NCBI RefSeq assembly: GCF_049199905.1
Contig: NZ_JBLZPK010000019.1
Location: forward strand, 1 to 64,000
Origin: Shinella sp032095155
Lineage (GTDB): Bacteria > Pseudomonadota > Alphaproteobacteria > Rhizobiales > Rhizobiaceae
Direction: 5' to 3'
Length of the DNA: 64,000 nt
Shown here: positions 34,730 to 44,012 of the stretch, piece by piece
Layout of the letters: each line of letters begins with the position of its first letter
Position numbering within the stretch: position 1 is the first letter of the stretch
The notes under the pieces: model-generated
What the model was told of the DNA's origin: nothing
What the model saw: only the letters and a program-made list of their open reading frames with translations
Database searches by the model: none
Program-made: the position numbers and the translations under genes

Positions 34730-35626
34730 CTAGGCGGGAAGATGAGGCGTGCTAACAAGCTTGCTCTTAAGGCGAGCTGTATCCATGCCGAGTTCGATGA
34801 AACGATGCGCGTGCCGGGCAAGCGCGACGTTGTCATCCCAAAGATTGCGCCAGATGGCCGTTTTCAGCGAAAGGTCCTTGTCTACAATGGTCGTAGAGAA
34901 AGATTCAAAGGTGACGTAATCGTCCCAGCCGATGGCGACCAGCGCATCGAAGATCGTCGCAAAGTCGATTGTACCAGTGCCGAGATAGCCACGATGGCTC
35001 TCGCCGATATGGATATAGCCGATCTTGTCAGCGGCATGGCGGATGGCTAGGCCAACATCGGCCTCCTCGATGTTCATATGGAACGTGTCGAGATGCAGAA
35101 ACACGTTCGAAGCGCCAGTGTCGTTGATATACGCAAGACCTTGAGCTGCAGTATTCAGCATATTGCTCTCGAAGCGATTGACGATTTCGAGGTTGAGCGT
35201 AACGCCTGCAGTCTTTGCCCGGTCGGCAACCTTCGACAAGGTTGAGACGCTCGTGTCCCAGTTCTTCCGGGTGAGACTACGCTCCAGCTTGCCATGAGCG
35301 GAACTGAGAATACCCGCCAATTTCGTGCCGCCGAGATCGCGCACCAGTGCGACCGCACGGTCTAGGATGTCGACGCCGTTTGAGACGACCGAGAGATCAT
35401 CGCTAGAAATGTCACCTTCCGGCGGAAGCCCCATGCTAATCGCCACGTCGAGGCCGAGTTCCCGGATGCGGCCGGCAAGCCACTTCACATCGACCTGTTG
35501 CGGATCAAGATAAGAAAACTCAATGAGCTTGTAGCCCAACCGGTGCGTGTTCTCGAGCGCCTTTTCAAGCTCCTCGCGTGAAGAGCCTGCGCTCCAGACA
35601 AAGGAATGGACACCGATTTTCGACAT
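34730..35626 (-). CDS. Sugar phosphate isomerase/epimerase, D-tagatose 3-epimerase-like
   Basis: A 298-residue TIM-barrel protein of the AP_endonuc_2 family. Likely metal ligands are Glu in LNLEIVNRFE, Asp in FLHLDTFHMNIEE, His in YIHIGESHRG and Glu in VTFESFST, in the order of D-psicose and D-tagatose 3-epimerases. The start at 35626 (MSKIGVHSFVW) is chosen over 35701, which lies in the stem-loop. It closes the leftward operon DeoR, kinase, ABC importer, and would convert the imported sugar to the ketose that the FGGY kinases phosphorylate. Substrate identity is unknown. Confidence 0.88.
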   Translation of the reverse strand: MSKIGVHSFVWSAGSSREELEKALENTHRLGYKLIEFSYLDPQQVDVKWLAGRIRELGLDVAISMGLPPEGDISSDDLSVVSNGVDILDRAVALVRDLGGTKLAGILSSAHGKLERSLTRKNWDTSVSTLSKVADRAKTAGVTLNLEIVNRFESNMLNTAAQGLAYINDTGASNVFLHLDTFHMNIEEADVGLAIRHAADKIGYIHIGESHRGYLGTGTIDFATIFDALVAIGWDDYVTFESFSTTIVDKDLSLKTAIWRNLWDDNVALARHAHRFIELGMDTARLKSKLVSTPHLPA

Positions 35627-35666
35627 GATCCCGGCTACTTTCTGAAATCGATTGGAAGAAGGTCGG

Positions 35667-35701
35667 ACGGGCACGCCGCTTTCGCCTGCGTGCCCGTCCA
35701 T
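35667..35701 (-). promoter_or_regulatory. Strong intercistronic stem-loop after binding protein
   Basis: GGACGGGCACGC (35667-35678) and GCGTGCCCGTCC (35690-35701) form a perfect 12-bp stem with an 11-base loop, 13 bases past the binding-protein stop and before the epimerase. It should reduce read-through or protect the upstream message. Confidence 0.75.
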
Positions 35702-35714
35702 CTGGGAGGAAGAG

Positions 35715-36653
35715 TTAGCGGGCTGCGGTCCAGCCCTTGTAATCCTTGACGTTTTCTGCCGTGATGAGCTGCGGATCGAGCAGCACGACCGGCTCAGCCG
35801 GCTTGGTGCCGTTCAGAACCTCGACGCCGAGCTTCAATGCCTGGCCGGCCATGACATAGGGGTCCTGCGATGCCGACGCCTTGATCATCGAATTGCCGCT
35901 GGCGAGCGACGTTTCGATATCCGGCGCGCCATCGACCGCGGTGAAGAAGAATTCGCTGCGGTTTAGCTGCTTAGCGGCAAGCTCGGCGCCGATCGCTGTC
36001 GGGTCGTTGATCGCGAAGACGGCATCGATCTTGTCGAACCGGGTCAGCAGGCCCTGCATGACGGCAAGGCCACCATCGCGCGAACCCTGGCCATTCTGGT
36101 CGTCGGACAGAATCTTGATGTCGGCATGCTTGCCGAGCGCATCCTTGCAACCCTGAACGCGTTCGAGGATCGACGAGGAAGCCGGGCCGTTGATGATGAT
36201 GACATCGCCCTTGTTGCCAAGCTTTTCAGCGATGTAGTTGCAGGCCTCTTCGCCGGCCTTGACGTTGTTGGTCATGACGGTGACGTCGGCGCCCGGCGCG
36301 GAGACGTCGAATGCGGCAACGACGACGCCGGCGGCCTGCGCCTTCTTCACGGCGGGTGCGATTGCCTTCGCATCGACGGCATTCAGCATGATGATATCGA
36401 CGCCGGCGGCAATAAAGCTGTCGATCTGCGAGACCTGCTTGTTGAGGTCATAGTCGGCCGAGACGGAGATGACTTCGACATTCGGATTGATCTCCTTGGC
36501 GCGGTCCTCGATGCCCTTGATCGTGGCGACGAAGAACGGATTGCCGAGCAGACCGACCGAAATGCCGATCTTGTTCAGGTCTTTGGCGGCTGCGGGCATG
36601 GCGAGCGCGGCAGCCATGGCGGTGCCGACGAGCAACTTTGACATAAGACGCAT
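35715..36653 (-). CDS. Sugar ABC transporter substrate-binding protein, RbsB-like
   Basis: A 312-residue periplasmic binding protein. The signal peptide MRLMSKLLVGTAMAAALAMP is cleaved near AAAKDL. The ribose-binding fold shows GLLGNPFFVATIKGIEDRAKE in part, the ligand loop NAVDAKAIAPAVKKA, FDVSAPGADV and AINDPTAIGAELAAKQ. AAAGGAGG precedes the ATG. It serves the CUT2 importer whose permease and ATPase are just upstream on the same transcript. Confidence 0.93.
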   Translation of the reverse strand: MRLMSKLLVGTAMAAALAMPAAAKDLNKIGISVGLLGNPFFVATIKGIEDRAKEINPNVEVISVSADYDLNKQVSQIDSFIAAGVDIIMLNAVDAKAIAPAVKKAQAAGVVVAAFDVSAPGADVTVMTNNVKAGEEACNYIAEKLGNKGDVIIINGPASSSILERVQGCKDALGKHADIKILSDDQNGQGSRDGGLAVMQGLLTRFDKIDAVFAINDPTAIGAELAAKQLNRSEFFFTAVDGAPDIETSLASGNSMIKASASQDPYVMAGQALKLGVEVLNGTKPAEPVVLLDPQLITAENVKDYKGWTAAR

Positions 36654-36712
36654 GTTTTCCTCCTTTGGTGGCGCTTGTCGCGCCGTTGTCTCCGGTTGCG
36701 ACCGGTTCGTTC

Positions 36713-36733
36713 AGCCGGACCTCACGTCCGGCT
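36713..36733 (-). promoter_or_regulatory. Stem-loop over the permease stop codon
   Basis: AGCCGGAC (36713-36720) and GTCCGGCT (36726-36733) are perfect 8-bp arms with a 5-base loop, overlapping the permease stop and preceding the binding-protein gene. It could set the relative expression of the two. Confidence 0.55.
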
Positions 36734-37705
36734 AAGCCCTTTGAGCCTGTAGCGATCGAGGCCGACGGCGACGATGATGACGAGGCCCTTGATGATGTAC
36801 TGCCAGATGTCCGAAACCCCGACCAGAATGAGGCCGTTGGAGAGAACCGCGATGATCAGCGCGCCGATAAGAGTGCCCCAGATGGAACCGACACCGCCGA
36901 CAAAGCTGGTGCCACCGAGGATAACGGCGGCGATCGCATCGAGTTCGTACGCCTGACCGAGCTGCAGGCCGTTGGCCGCATAGAGGCGGGCTGCCGACAT
37001 GGCGCCGCCAACACCGGAAAGCAGGCCGGACATCGAGTAGACGAAGAGCAGCACCAGCGGCACCTTGATGCCGGTCAGCCGCGCGGCCTCGGAATTGCCG
37101 CCAACGGCATAGATCCAGGTGCCCAGCACGGTGCGCTTCAGGATGAACCAGGACAAGATGATCGTGGCAATCGCGATGACGGCGAGCCACGGCACACCGA
37201 ACAGCGAGCCGTTGCCGATGAAGTCGAACGGCAGGTCCGGGTTGAAGACGGTCGTGTCGCCGCCGAGCAGGCGCGCCACGCCGCGGATGGCGGTGAGCGA
37301 GCCGAGCGTCACGATGAAGGGCGGCAGCTGCAGCCAGGCGATGATCGCGCCGTTGAGGAAACCGCAGGCCAACCCGGCCACGATCGCCGCGGGAATACCG
37401 AGCATGCCGAGATCCGGCACCAGCGAGACGATGACCGCGATCATGGCGGAGGCGGCAAGGATCGAGCCGACGGAGAGGTCGATACCGCCCGTCAGGATGA
37501 CGAAGGTCATGCCGGCGGCCAGCACCGTGTTGATCGATGCCTGCTGCATGACGATCGACAGGTTGTTGACCGAAAGGAACCGGCCGCTGAGCACATGGAA
37601 GCCGATGGCCAACAGTACAAGCACCGGCAGCATGCCGAGCGCCGTCAGCGTCGAGCGCAGTTTCAGCTTTTCCATCCGGCCCTGTTCGGTTTCGCTCGCA
37701 CTCAT
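36722..37705 (-). CDS. Sugar ABC transporter permease, RbsC class
   Basis: A 327-residue CUT2 permease. It shows TGGIDLSVGSILAAS, GLACGFLNGAIIAWL, PFIVTLGSLTAIRGVARL and ILGGTSFVGGVGSIWGTLIGA, with about ten hydrophobic segments. The ATG at 37705 (MSASETEQG) is preceded by GACGGGACG. It follows the ATPase gene by 36 bases in transcription order. Confidence 0.93.
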   Translation of the reverse strand: MSASETEQGRMEKLKLRSTLTALGMLPVLVLLAIGFHVLSGRFLSVNNLSIVMQQASINTVLAAGMTFVILTGGIDLSVGSILAASAMIAVIVSLVPDLGMLGIPAAIVAGLACGFLNGAIIAWLQLPPFIVTLGSLTAIRGVARLLGGDTTVFNPDLPFDFIGNGSLFGVPWLAVIAIATIILSWFILKRTVLGTWIYAVGGNSEAARLTGIKVPLVLLFVYSMSGLLSGVGGAMSAARLYAANGLQLGQAYELDAIAAVILGGTSFVGGVGSIWGTLIGALIIAVLSNGLILVGVSDIWQYIIKGLVIIVAVGLDRYRLKGLSRT

Positions 37706-37741
37706 GGTTTCGTCCCGTCTTCTTCGTTTCTGTCTTCGCAA

Positions 37742-39283
37742 TCAGGCTGCATGGCCGGCTGAGCCGGTCGCAAGCGCCATGATCGCCTCCTGCTCGATCG
37801 GCACTTCTGCCGAACCTGTCACTTCACCGGCGATCCGCCCCTCACGCATGACCAGCACACGATCGGCAATACCGAGGATTTCCGGCAGATCGCTGGAGAT
37901 GACGACGATCGCGATGCCGTTCTGTGCGAGGTCGTCGATGATCCGGTAGATTTCCGACTTGGCGCCCACATCGACGCCGCGTGTCGGTTCGTCGAGGATG
38001 ATGGCCTTGGGCCTTGTCTCGAGCAGACGCGCAAGCAGCACCTTCTGCTGGTTTCCCCCGGACAGAGCACCGACATTGATTTGCGTACTGGCTGTGCGGA
38101 TCGAGAGCGACTTCACCGAATGTGATGCCCGTTCTTGCGCTCGCGCAAAGTTGCGCACCCCGGCTGCCTTCGCATCATCGGCAATCACACCGATATTGAT
38201 GTTGTCGCTGATCGACATGTCTAGGAACAGGCCGAGCGCCTTGCGATCCTCCGTGAGGTAGGCGATACCCGCATCCAGCGCGTCACGTGGCGAGCTGATC
38301 GCAAGCGGCTTGCCATTCAGCATCACTTCGCCGGACGTCCGGTTGTCGGCGCCGTAGACGAGGCGCGCCAGTTCCGTGCGCCCCGAGCCGACGAGGCCCG
38401 CAATGCCGAGTACTTCGCCGGCGCGCACCTCGAACGAGCAATCATGCACCTTGCTGCCGTCGCCGACCTTTTCGACCGAAAGCACCGCCGAGCGTTCGCC
38501 GGCGCCTTGCCGATGCTCCTTCTTGTAGAAGGATGAGAGATCCCGGCCGACCATCATCGAGACGAGCTTGCTGGCGGAAAGATCCGCACGGTCGAGGGTG
38601 CCGACATAGGCGCCGTCACGCAGCACACTCACCCGGTCGGAGAGCTGATAGATCTCCTCCATGCGGTGGCTGATATAGATGATGGCGATGCCATCGGCTT
38701 TGAGACGGGCAATGACGTCGAACAGCCTGTCGGTCTCGCGGCTTGTCAGCGACGTCGTCGGCTCGTCCATGACGATGATGCGGGCATTGGTGGTCAGCGC
38801 GCGCGCGATCTCCACCATCTGCCGTTCGCCGAGCGACAGCTCCGCGACGCGGCGGGAGGCGTCGAAACCGATGCCTAGCTGCTTGAGAATAGGTTCTGCC
38901 CGGCGGCGCATTTCCGCGCGATCGGCAACGCCGAAACGTGACGGCTCGTTTCCGAGAAACATGTTCTGCGCCACCGTCAGGTTCGGCGCGAGCGAAAGTT
39001 CCTGATAGATGACCGCAATGCCATAGGCCTTGGCCTTCAACGGGTCGCCGAGCGCCACCGTCTCGCCGTCGATCAGCACCGAGCCGCCCGGATCGGCCGT
39101 GTAAGCGCCCGACAGGATCTTCATCAGCGTCGACTTGCCCGCGCCGTTCTCGCCCATCAAAGCGTGCACTTCGCCGGAATGGACCGCAAGGCTCACCTGC
39201 GACAAGGCTTTCGACGCACCGAAGGTCTTGCTGATATCGCGCATCTCTAGGAGCGCGCGCTGCCCGTTCGCCGCTGCCGTCAT
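37742..39283 (-). CDS. Sugar ABC transporter ATP-binding protein, RbsA class
   Basis: A 513-residue double ATPase. Domain one has GENGAGKSTLMKILSG, LSLGERQMVEIARAL and IIVMDEPTTSL. Domain two has GLVGSGRTEL, LSGGNQQKVLLARLL and AIILDEPTRGVDVG. All motifs are canonical for the ribose class. The ATG at 39283 follows AGGAGAAGC and overlaps the kinase stop at 39280 (ATGA), so translation is coupled. Confidence 0.94.
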   Translation of the reverse strand: MTAAANGQRALLEMRDISKTFGASKALSQVSLAVHSGEVHALMGENGAGKSTLMKILSGAYTADPGGSVLIDGETVALGDPLKAKAYGIAVIYQELSLAPNLTVAQNMFLGNEPSRFGVADRAEMRRRAEPILKQLGIGFDASRRVAELSLGERQMVEIARALTTNARIIVMDEPTTSLTSRETDRLFDVIARLKADGIAIIYISHRMEEIYQLSDRVSVLRDGAYVGTLDRADLSASKLVSMMVGRDLSSFYKKEHRQGAGERSAVLSVEKVGDGSKVHDCSFEVRAGEVLGIAGLVGSGRTELARLVYGADNRTSGEVMLNGKPLAISSPRDALDAGIAYLTEDRKALGLFLDMSISDNINIGVIADDAKAAGVRNFARAQERASHSVKSLSIRTASTQINVGALSGGNQQKVLLARLLETRPKAIILDEPTRGVDVGAKSEIYRIIDDLAQNGIAIVVISSDLPEILGIADRVLVMREGRIAGEVTGSAEVPIEQEAIMALATGSAGHAA

Positions 39284-40683
39284 GCACGCTTCTCCTTTCG
39301 CGAGGCCCATTCACCCGATGCCATGGCATCGACCTGGTGCCGCCATTCCCGCCGGTATTCGTCGAGACCGGGAATGCGTGCAGGTTCGGCGACCACGCAA
39401 TCGTTGACGAAGGGATTTCGACCAATCGCGTCGAAGACAAGTGCGGCGGCACCAAAGGCGCTACCCTCTGGATTGGCGCTTGTGTGCACGGTTTGATGCG
39501 CGCGAAGCGTCGCGAGAACGGGGGCATAAAGTCCCGTTTTCACAAGGCCGCCGTCGATGACGATCGCATTGGTCGAGCCGATGAGGTCGAGAGACAGATC
39601 CGTCATCAGCGCGACATAGAGCATGGCGACCGCCGCCTGTTCCTCGCCTTCGACCGCCGGGCCAACGAAACGTCCCTCATGGCCAGGCATCGGGCCGCCA
39701 AGCGCGAAGGATGGCAAGGCAAAAGCACGCTTGGCGATCACCGTCGCCACCGCCTCCGGAGAAACCGGCTGTGCCCAGCCCCCGCTTGCCACATCATATT
39801 CCCGACCGCCCATGAAGCGGATGGTCGCGACCGGCTGATGGTCGACGGTGACGTTGGCCAACATGTCGCGCGCGGCGTCGAGCTTTTCAAGCGGACTTGC
39901 CGTATTGAAGATGACGACCCATGTGCCGGTCGATATAAGCGTAAAATCCAAGAAGCCGAGCGAGCGGTAGAAGTAAAGCGCGGCATTGCTGTCATGCACG
40001 CCGTTATGCACCGCGACCTTCGTGCTGCGCCCGTCGTCGAGCGTCACCGTATGCGCGCCAATAACGCTGCCAGCACGCGCGAATTCCGGCATCTGGCCGC
40101 GCCAGCCCATGCGATGGACGAGGCTGCTGAAATCGTCCTGCAGCGGCGCCCAAAGATTGGAATGGCAGCCGAGATAGGAAACCTCCGAGACAAGCCTGTC
40201 GGAGAACTTCCAGGTCCAGAACTGCGGATAGGCGAGGATGGCATCAGCCTTGGCGATGAGCCCCGGGTCCCGCTCGTTCAGCCACAGCAGATGCCGCCCA
40301 TAGTTGAAACCCAGCGGCAGCGGCGGCGAATAGGTTTCGTTGAATTCGGGCGCCATCGCGTCGATATGGCTGGCGATCTCGGCGGGCGGCTCCTGCTCAT
40401 AGTCCAGAATTGCGTGAACGAGCGCATCGCCCGCAACAAGCGCAAATGTGCAACCGTGCCCCGAGAAGATCATGCGATCGACACCGTGCGTCGCAACTGC
40501 CCGCGCCAGCTCATCCTCCATCCAGCGAAAGAAAGCGACATCATCCAGAACGCGCAGATCCGCGTGCTCGCGCCAGACGGGCCGGGTTCGCGCCTCATCG
40601 ATCACCCGGCCCTCCGCCGAAACGATGAACAGCTTGGAATTCGTCTTACCGAGATCAAAGACGGCGATGGGGAACTGGCTCAA
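39280..40683 (-). CDS. FGGY-family carbohydrate kinase (fuculo-/rhamnulokinase-like)
   Basis: A 467-residue kinase of the FGGY fold. The first phosphate loop is FDLGKTNSKLFIV, and the later ISTGTWVVIFN and VIDGGLVKTGLYAPVL are the adenosine-site segments seen in rhamnulokinase-like enzymes. The length is typical. It overlaps both the DeoR stop upstream and the ABC ATPase start downstream by 4 bases. It would phosphorylate the sugar brought in by the adjacent importer. Sugar identity is not assigned. Confidence 0.87.
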   Translation of the reverse strand: MSQFPIAVFDLGKTNSKLFIVSAEGRVIDEARTRPVWREHADLRVLDDVAFFRWMEDELARAVATHGVDRMIFSGHGCTFALVAGDALVHAILDYEQEPPAEIASHIDAMAPEFNETYSPPLPLGFNYGRHLLWLNERDPGLIAKADAILAYPQFWTWKFSDRLVSEVSYLGCHSNLWAPLQDDFSSLVHRMGWRGQMPEFARAGSVIGAHTVTLDDGRSTKVAVHNGVHDSNAALYFYRSLGFLDFTLISTGTWVVIFNTASPLEKLDAARDMLANVTVDHQPVATIRFMGGREYDVASGGWAQPVSPEAVATVIAKRAFALPSFALGGPMPGHEGRFVGPAVEGEEQAAVAMLYVALMTDLSLDLIGSTNAIVIDGGLVKTGLYAPVLATLRAHQTVHTSANPEGSAFGAAALVFDAIGRNPFVNDCVVAEPARIPGLDEYRREWRHQVDAMASGEWASRKEKRA

Positions 40684-41459
40684 TTTGCCCCCCCGGTGGT
40701 TGCGATCACGATGCTGACGCCGGCATCTTCCATCATCTTGGCGGCGGCATCGGTCAAGCCGTCATCCGTGATGATCGTTCCGATGCGCGACAAAGGCAGG
40801 GCAATGTTGCGCGGCTGGATCGAAAACTTCCGGCTGTCGGCCAGCAGAACGATCTCATCCGCGCAGGCCGCGAGCTCGCCGATGACCTTGACGAGCAACG
40901 GATGGGACTCGAGCAGCCCCTTGCTACTGATGCCCTGCGTGCCGACAAAGAACCGCGAGGCGAAGAAGCCAGGGGATCCCACCGAAGGGTCGTGAATTAT
41001 GCCCGGCTCACGGTAGAGCTCACCGCCGGCGACCGACAGCTGGCAAGTGCCATGCTCGCCAAGATGAGCGGCAAGCGGCATCGAATTGGTCCAGACACGA
41101 AGATTGCGCCGCGCCAGGAGAGTGCCCAGTTGATAGCATGTCGAGCCGGCATGCACGATGATGGAATCACCGTCGCGCACGAGATCCGCAGCGGCGGCGG
41201 CGATTGCCCGCTTTGCCTCGACCGCGATGTCGCGGTTCTCGTCGTAAGGCCTTGCTGAAAGGCGACCACTGTCGCCCGCCTCGCTGGCGGAAATCCCGCC
41301 ATAGACCTTCCGGGCCCGGCCCAATTCATGAAGCTTGTCGATGTCACGACGGATCGTGGCGGGAGATGCGCCGAGACGCTCCTGAAGATCGCGCACCGAA
41401 GCAAAGGGCGTTTCCCGCAAAAGGTCGATGATAGCCTTGTGGCGCTCGGTGTCGTTCAC
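40680..41459 (-). CDS. DeoR-family transcriptional regulator
   Basis: A 259-residue repressor. The N-terminal HTH (residues 5-55) has FASVRDLQERLGASPATIRR and DIDKLHELGRARKVYGG. A DeoRC effector domain follows with IIVHAGSTCYQLG, the sugar-phosphate loop. A GTG start at 41459 is preferred, preceded by GGAGC. The open frame from 41507 adds an Arg-rich tail that is not DeoR-like. It is first in the leftward sugar operon and divergent from the aldolase operon, so it most likely represses both. Confidence 0.87.
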   Translation of the reverse strand: MNDTERHKAIIDLLRETPFASVRDLQERLGASPATIRRDIDKLHELGRARKVYGGISASEAGDSGRLSARPYDENRDIAVEAKRAIAAAAADLVRDGDSIIVHAGSTCYQLGTLLARRNLRVWTNSMPLAAHLGEHGTCQLSVAGGELYREPGIIHDPSVGSPGFFASRFFVGTQGISSKGLLESHPLLVKVIGELAACADEIVLLADSRKFSIQPRNIALPLSRIGTIITDDGLTDAAAKMMEDAGVSIVIATTGGAN

Positions 41460-41510
41460 GGGTGCTCCTCTCCGGCGTCTCCCTCGCCGATGAACGAAGA
41501 TAATCACACT

Positions 41511-41580
41511 AATACGATGCGATCAAGATATGTGACGTATTTTCTTCACTGTTGACGACATTCGATCATATCAATACGAT
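41511..41580. promoter_or_regulatory. Repeated AATACGAT boxes in divergent promoter
   Basis: AATACGAT occurs at 41511-41518 and again at 41573-41580, each next to a CGATCA-type sequence, in the 196-base gap between DeoR and the aldolase gene. DeoR-type repressors commonly bind paired boxes about six helical turns apart to loop DNA. Confidence 0.45.
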
Positions 41581-41655
41581 CTACAGAAAAGTTTGCTCAT
41601 CATGGTGCGAATTGCCGACGATGGCTGACAGGTTTTTCTAGAGGAGGAGGCCAGC

Positions 41656-42738
41656 ATGGCTTCGGGCATTCGGGCGGAAGACATTCCGGCCTTCGACGCG
41701 TTTCTCGGTCTTTCGAGGGAAATCGGCAGTGACGTTTTGAAGACGCAAGGTGCTGGCGGCAACACCTCATTCAAGCGCGATGACATGATGTGGGTAAAGG
41801 CGTCCGGCACCTGGCTTGCCCATGCCGGTGAGCGCGACATCATGGTGCCCGTAACCGTGGCGCCGCTGGTCGCGGCGCTCCGGGCCGGCGACCCAAGTGC
41901 CGAAAAGGCAACCGACTTTATCGTTCAGGCACTGAATGCCTCCGGTCTGCGCCCCTCGATCGAGACCAGTTTTCACGCCGCCCTGCCACAGGCGGTCGTT
42001 GCCCACTATCACTGTGTCAACGCGATTGCGCTCTCGGTGCTCGAAAACCGGGAAGCCGTTATTGCGGAACACATGGCGAAACTTCCCGACTTGACCTGGG
42101 CGACCATTCCATACCGTCGTCCGGGCACGCCACTTGCTTACGAAATCGACCGCGTTGCCGATAACCGACCGGACGTGCTGATCCTTTACAACCACGGCAT
42201 TATCGTAACCGGCAAGACAGTGGAGGAGGTGCGTGAGCGCATCGCCCGCGTTACCGCCGCGCTATCCGTCAAGGAGCGTGCGGGCGCGCAGGTCGACCAG
42301 GTTGCGCTGCAAGCTCTCGCGAACGGTTCGGACTTCCACGTGGCCGAGGATGCCGGCAGCCACAAGACCGCACTCAGCCAGGTCAACGTGGCCTTCGCGA
42401 CGCGCGGTTCACTCTATCCAGATCACGTCATCTTCCTTGGTACCGAGATCGGAGTGCTCGCCGACGGAGAGACGGTAAATGCCTACAAGGAAGCACGCCG
42501 CTCACGCAATCTTCCAGTCCCGAAGATACTGCTTGCACCCGGCCGCGGGGTACTGCTGGCCAACGAACTGACTACGGGCGGGCGCGTGATGGCGCGCTGC
42601 CTGGCAGAAGTTGTCTCCCGCATTCCAGATGGCGCATCGGTGGCCTATCTCAGCCCCGATCAGGAGCATGAACTGACCCACTGGGAGGCTGAACAATATC
42701 GTCAGGCGCTCGACCGCAAGGCAAGCAAACAGGCATGA
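41656..42738 (+). CDS. Class II aldolase/adducin family protein
   Basis: A 360-residue aldolase. The phosphate-binding start GAGGNTSFKRDDMMWVKASG is followed by the catalytic Glu in SIETSFHAAL, the zinc ligands in VAHYHCVNA (HxH) and LILYNHGIIVTG (His). These match the fuculose-, rhamnulose- or ribulose-phosphate aldolase family. It is about 150 residues longer than FucA, with an extra C-terminal domain from about residue 215. It follows GAGGAGGAGG and overlaps the next kinase by 4 bases. It probably cleaves the ketose phosphate made by the neighbouring kinases. Confidence 0.87.
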   Translation: MASGIRAEDIPAFDAFLGLSREIGSDVLKTQGAGGNTSFKRDDMMWVKASGTWLAHAGERDIMVPVTVAPLVAALRAGDPSAEKATDFIVQALNASGLRPSIETSFHAALPQAVVAHYHCVNAIALSVLENREAVIAEHMAKLPDLTWATIPYRRPGTPLAYEIDRVADNRPDVLILYNHGIIVTGKTVEEVRERIARVTAALSVKERAGAQVDQVALQALANGSDFHVAEDAGSHKTALSQVNVAFATRGSLYPDHVIFLGTEIGVLADGETVNAYKEARRSRNLPVPKILLAPGRGVLLANELTTGGRVMARCLAEVVSRIPDGASVAYLSPDQEHELTHWEAEQYRQALDRKASKQA

Positions 42739-44012
42739 GTACCGATAGAAAGCCCGCCGTCGCACTTGGCATCGACCTTGGCACCTCCGGAGTGCGCGCC
42801 GCCTTGCTGTCCGACGACGGCAACCTGATTGATATCGCTGCTTACCCATTCCCGAACGCCGCAGCCGGGCGATTGCCTTCGACCTGGTGGAGCGGCACCA
42901 AGTCTTGCCTTGCCGAGCTTGCCTCGCGCAACACCTTCGCGTCACTCGAAGGCGTCGCCGTTGACGGCACGTCCGGGACGGTCGTCGCGATCGATGCCCG
43001 CGGGATGCTGGTGGGCGAGGCAATGATGTACAACGATCCCTGCCCCGACCGCACCATTGTCGAGCGCATTGACACCGAGGCGCCCCCGGACAGTCCGGCG
43101 CGAGGGGCGACCTCCGCGCTCGCGCGCGCGATCCACCTTTCCCGTCGATCTGGCGTGCACGCAATCGTGCACCAGGCCGACTGGATCCTGATGGCTCTTG
43201 GCCTCGCCAGCGCGACGAGTGACGAGAACAACGCACTCAAGACCGGTTACGATCTTGCTGCCGAGTGTTGGCCCGACTGGCTGGATTCCTGTGGAATGGA
43301 CATCGCCCTGCTGCCTGCGGTCAAACGAGCCGGTTCACCCCTGTCGACGATCACAGCGAGTGGGCTTGCGCTCGGCCTGCCACCGGGATGCCGCTATTTC
43401 GCAGGGACCACAGACGGTTGCGCTTCGTTCCTCGCAACGGGCGCTTCGACAGTCGGCGACGGCGTCACCGCACTCGGCTCCACACTGGTTGTGAAGCTCG
43501 CATGCGCGCAACCCATAAATGCTGCCAACTTTGGAATTTACTCGCATCGCATCCTCGATTTCTGGCTTGCCGGCGGCGCATCGAACGCGGGCGGCGCGGT
43601 CATCCGGAAATTCTTCGACGACGACCAACTGAAATCCATGACACCGAAACTGCAGCCGGACGTTTCGAGCTGCCTCGACTACTACCCGTTGGTGACAGCA
43701 GGCGAGCGTTTTCCTGTCAACGATCCCACCTACCCGCCCCGGCTGAGCCCACGCCCGGCCGATGATGTCATCTTCTTCCAGGCAATTCTCGAGGGAATAA
43801 CCACCATCGAAAAATCGGGTTATGACAGGCTTGCTGAGCTGGGCGGCCCAAAACTGTTGTCCGTCCGAACGGTCGGCGGGGGCGCAGCCAATCCAGGCTG
43901 GACGCGAATGCGGGAAAATACGCTTGCGGTTCCCTTTCTTTCGGCGCGCTCGGCCGAAGCCTCCGTCGGCACCGCTTCGCTTGTTCTTGCCGGAAAGGAT
44001 CGGTGGCTTTGA
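42735..44012 (+). CDS. FGGY-family sugar kinase (ribulokinase/xylulokinase-like)
   Basis: A 425-residue FGGY kinase with GIDLGTSGVRAALL as the first phosphate loop, VAVDGTSGTVVAID, GVTALGSTLVVKL as the second phosphate motif and VGGGAANPGWTRMREN near the end. It is shorter than classical xylulokinase (about 490) and resembles the cyanobacterial and plant-type D-ribulokinase group. It shares stop and start bases with the aldolase, and its stop overlaps the HAD gene by 10 bases. The two different FGGY kinases in one divergent unit are noteworthy. Confidence 0.86.
   Translation: MSTDRKPAVALGIDLGTSGVRAALLSDDGNLIDIAAYPFPNAAAGRLPSTWWSGTKSCLAELASRNTFASLEGVAVDGTSGTVVAIDARGMLVGEAMMYNDPCPDRTIVERIDTEAPPDSPARGATSALARAIHLSRRSGVHAIVHQADWILMALGLASATSDENNALKTGYDLAAECWPDWLDSCGMDIALLPAVKRAGSPLSTITASGLALGLPPGCRYFAGTTDGCASFLATGASTVGDGVTALGSTLVVKLACAQPINAANFGIYSHRILDFWLAGGASNAGGAVIRKFFDDDQLKSMTPKLQPDVSSCLDYYPLVTAGERFPVNDPTYPPRLSPRPADDVIFFQAILEGITTIEKSGYDRLAELGGPKLLSVRTVGGGAANPGWTRMRENTLAVPFLSARSAEASVGTASLVLAGKDRWL

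Noticed and set aside
39337..40995. A 552-codon frame antisense to the FGGY kinase
   Set aside because: It is a complement-strand shadow of a conserved kinase and DeoR gene, with no domain and no ribosome-binding site.
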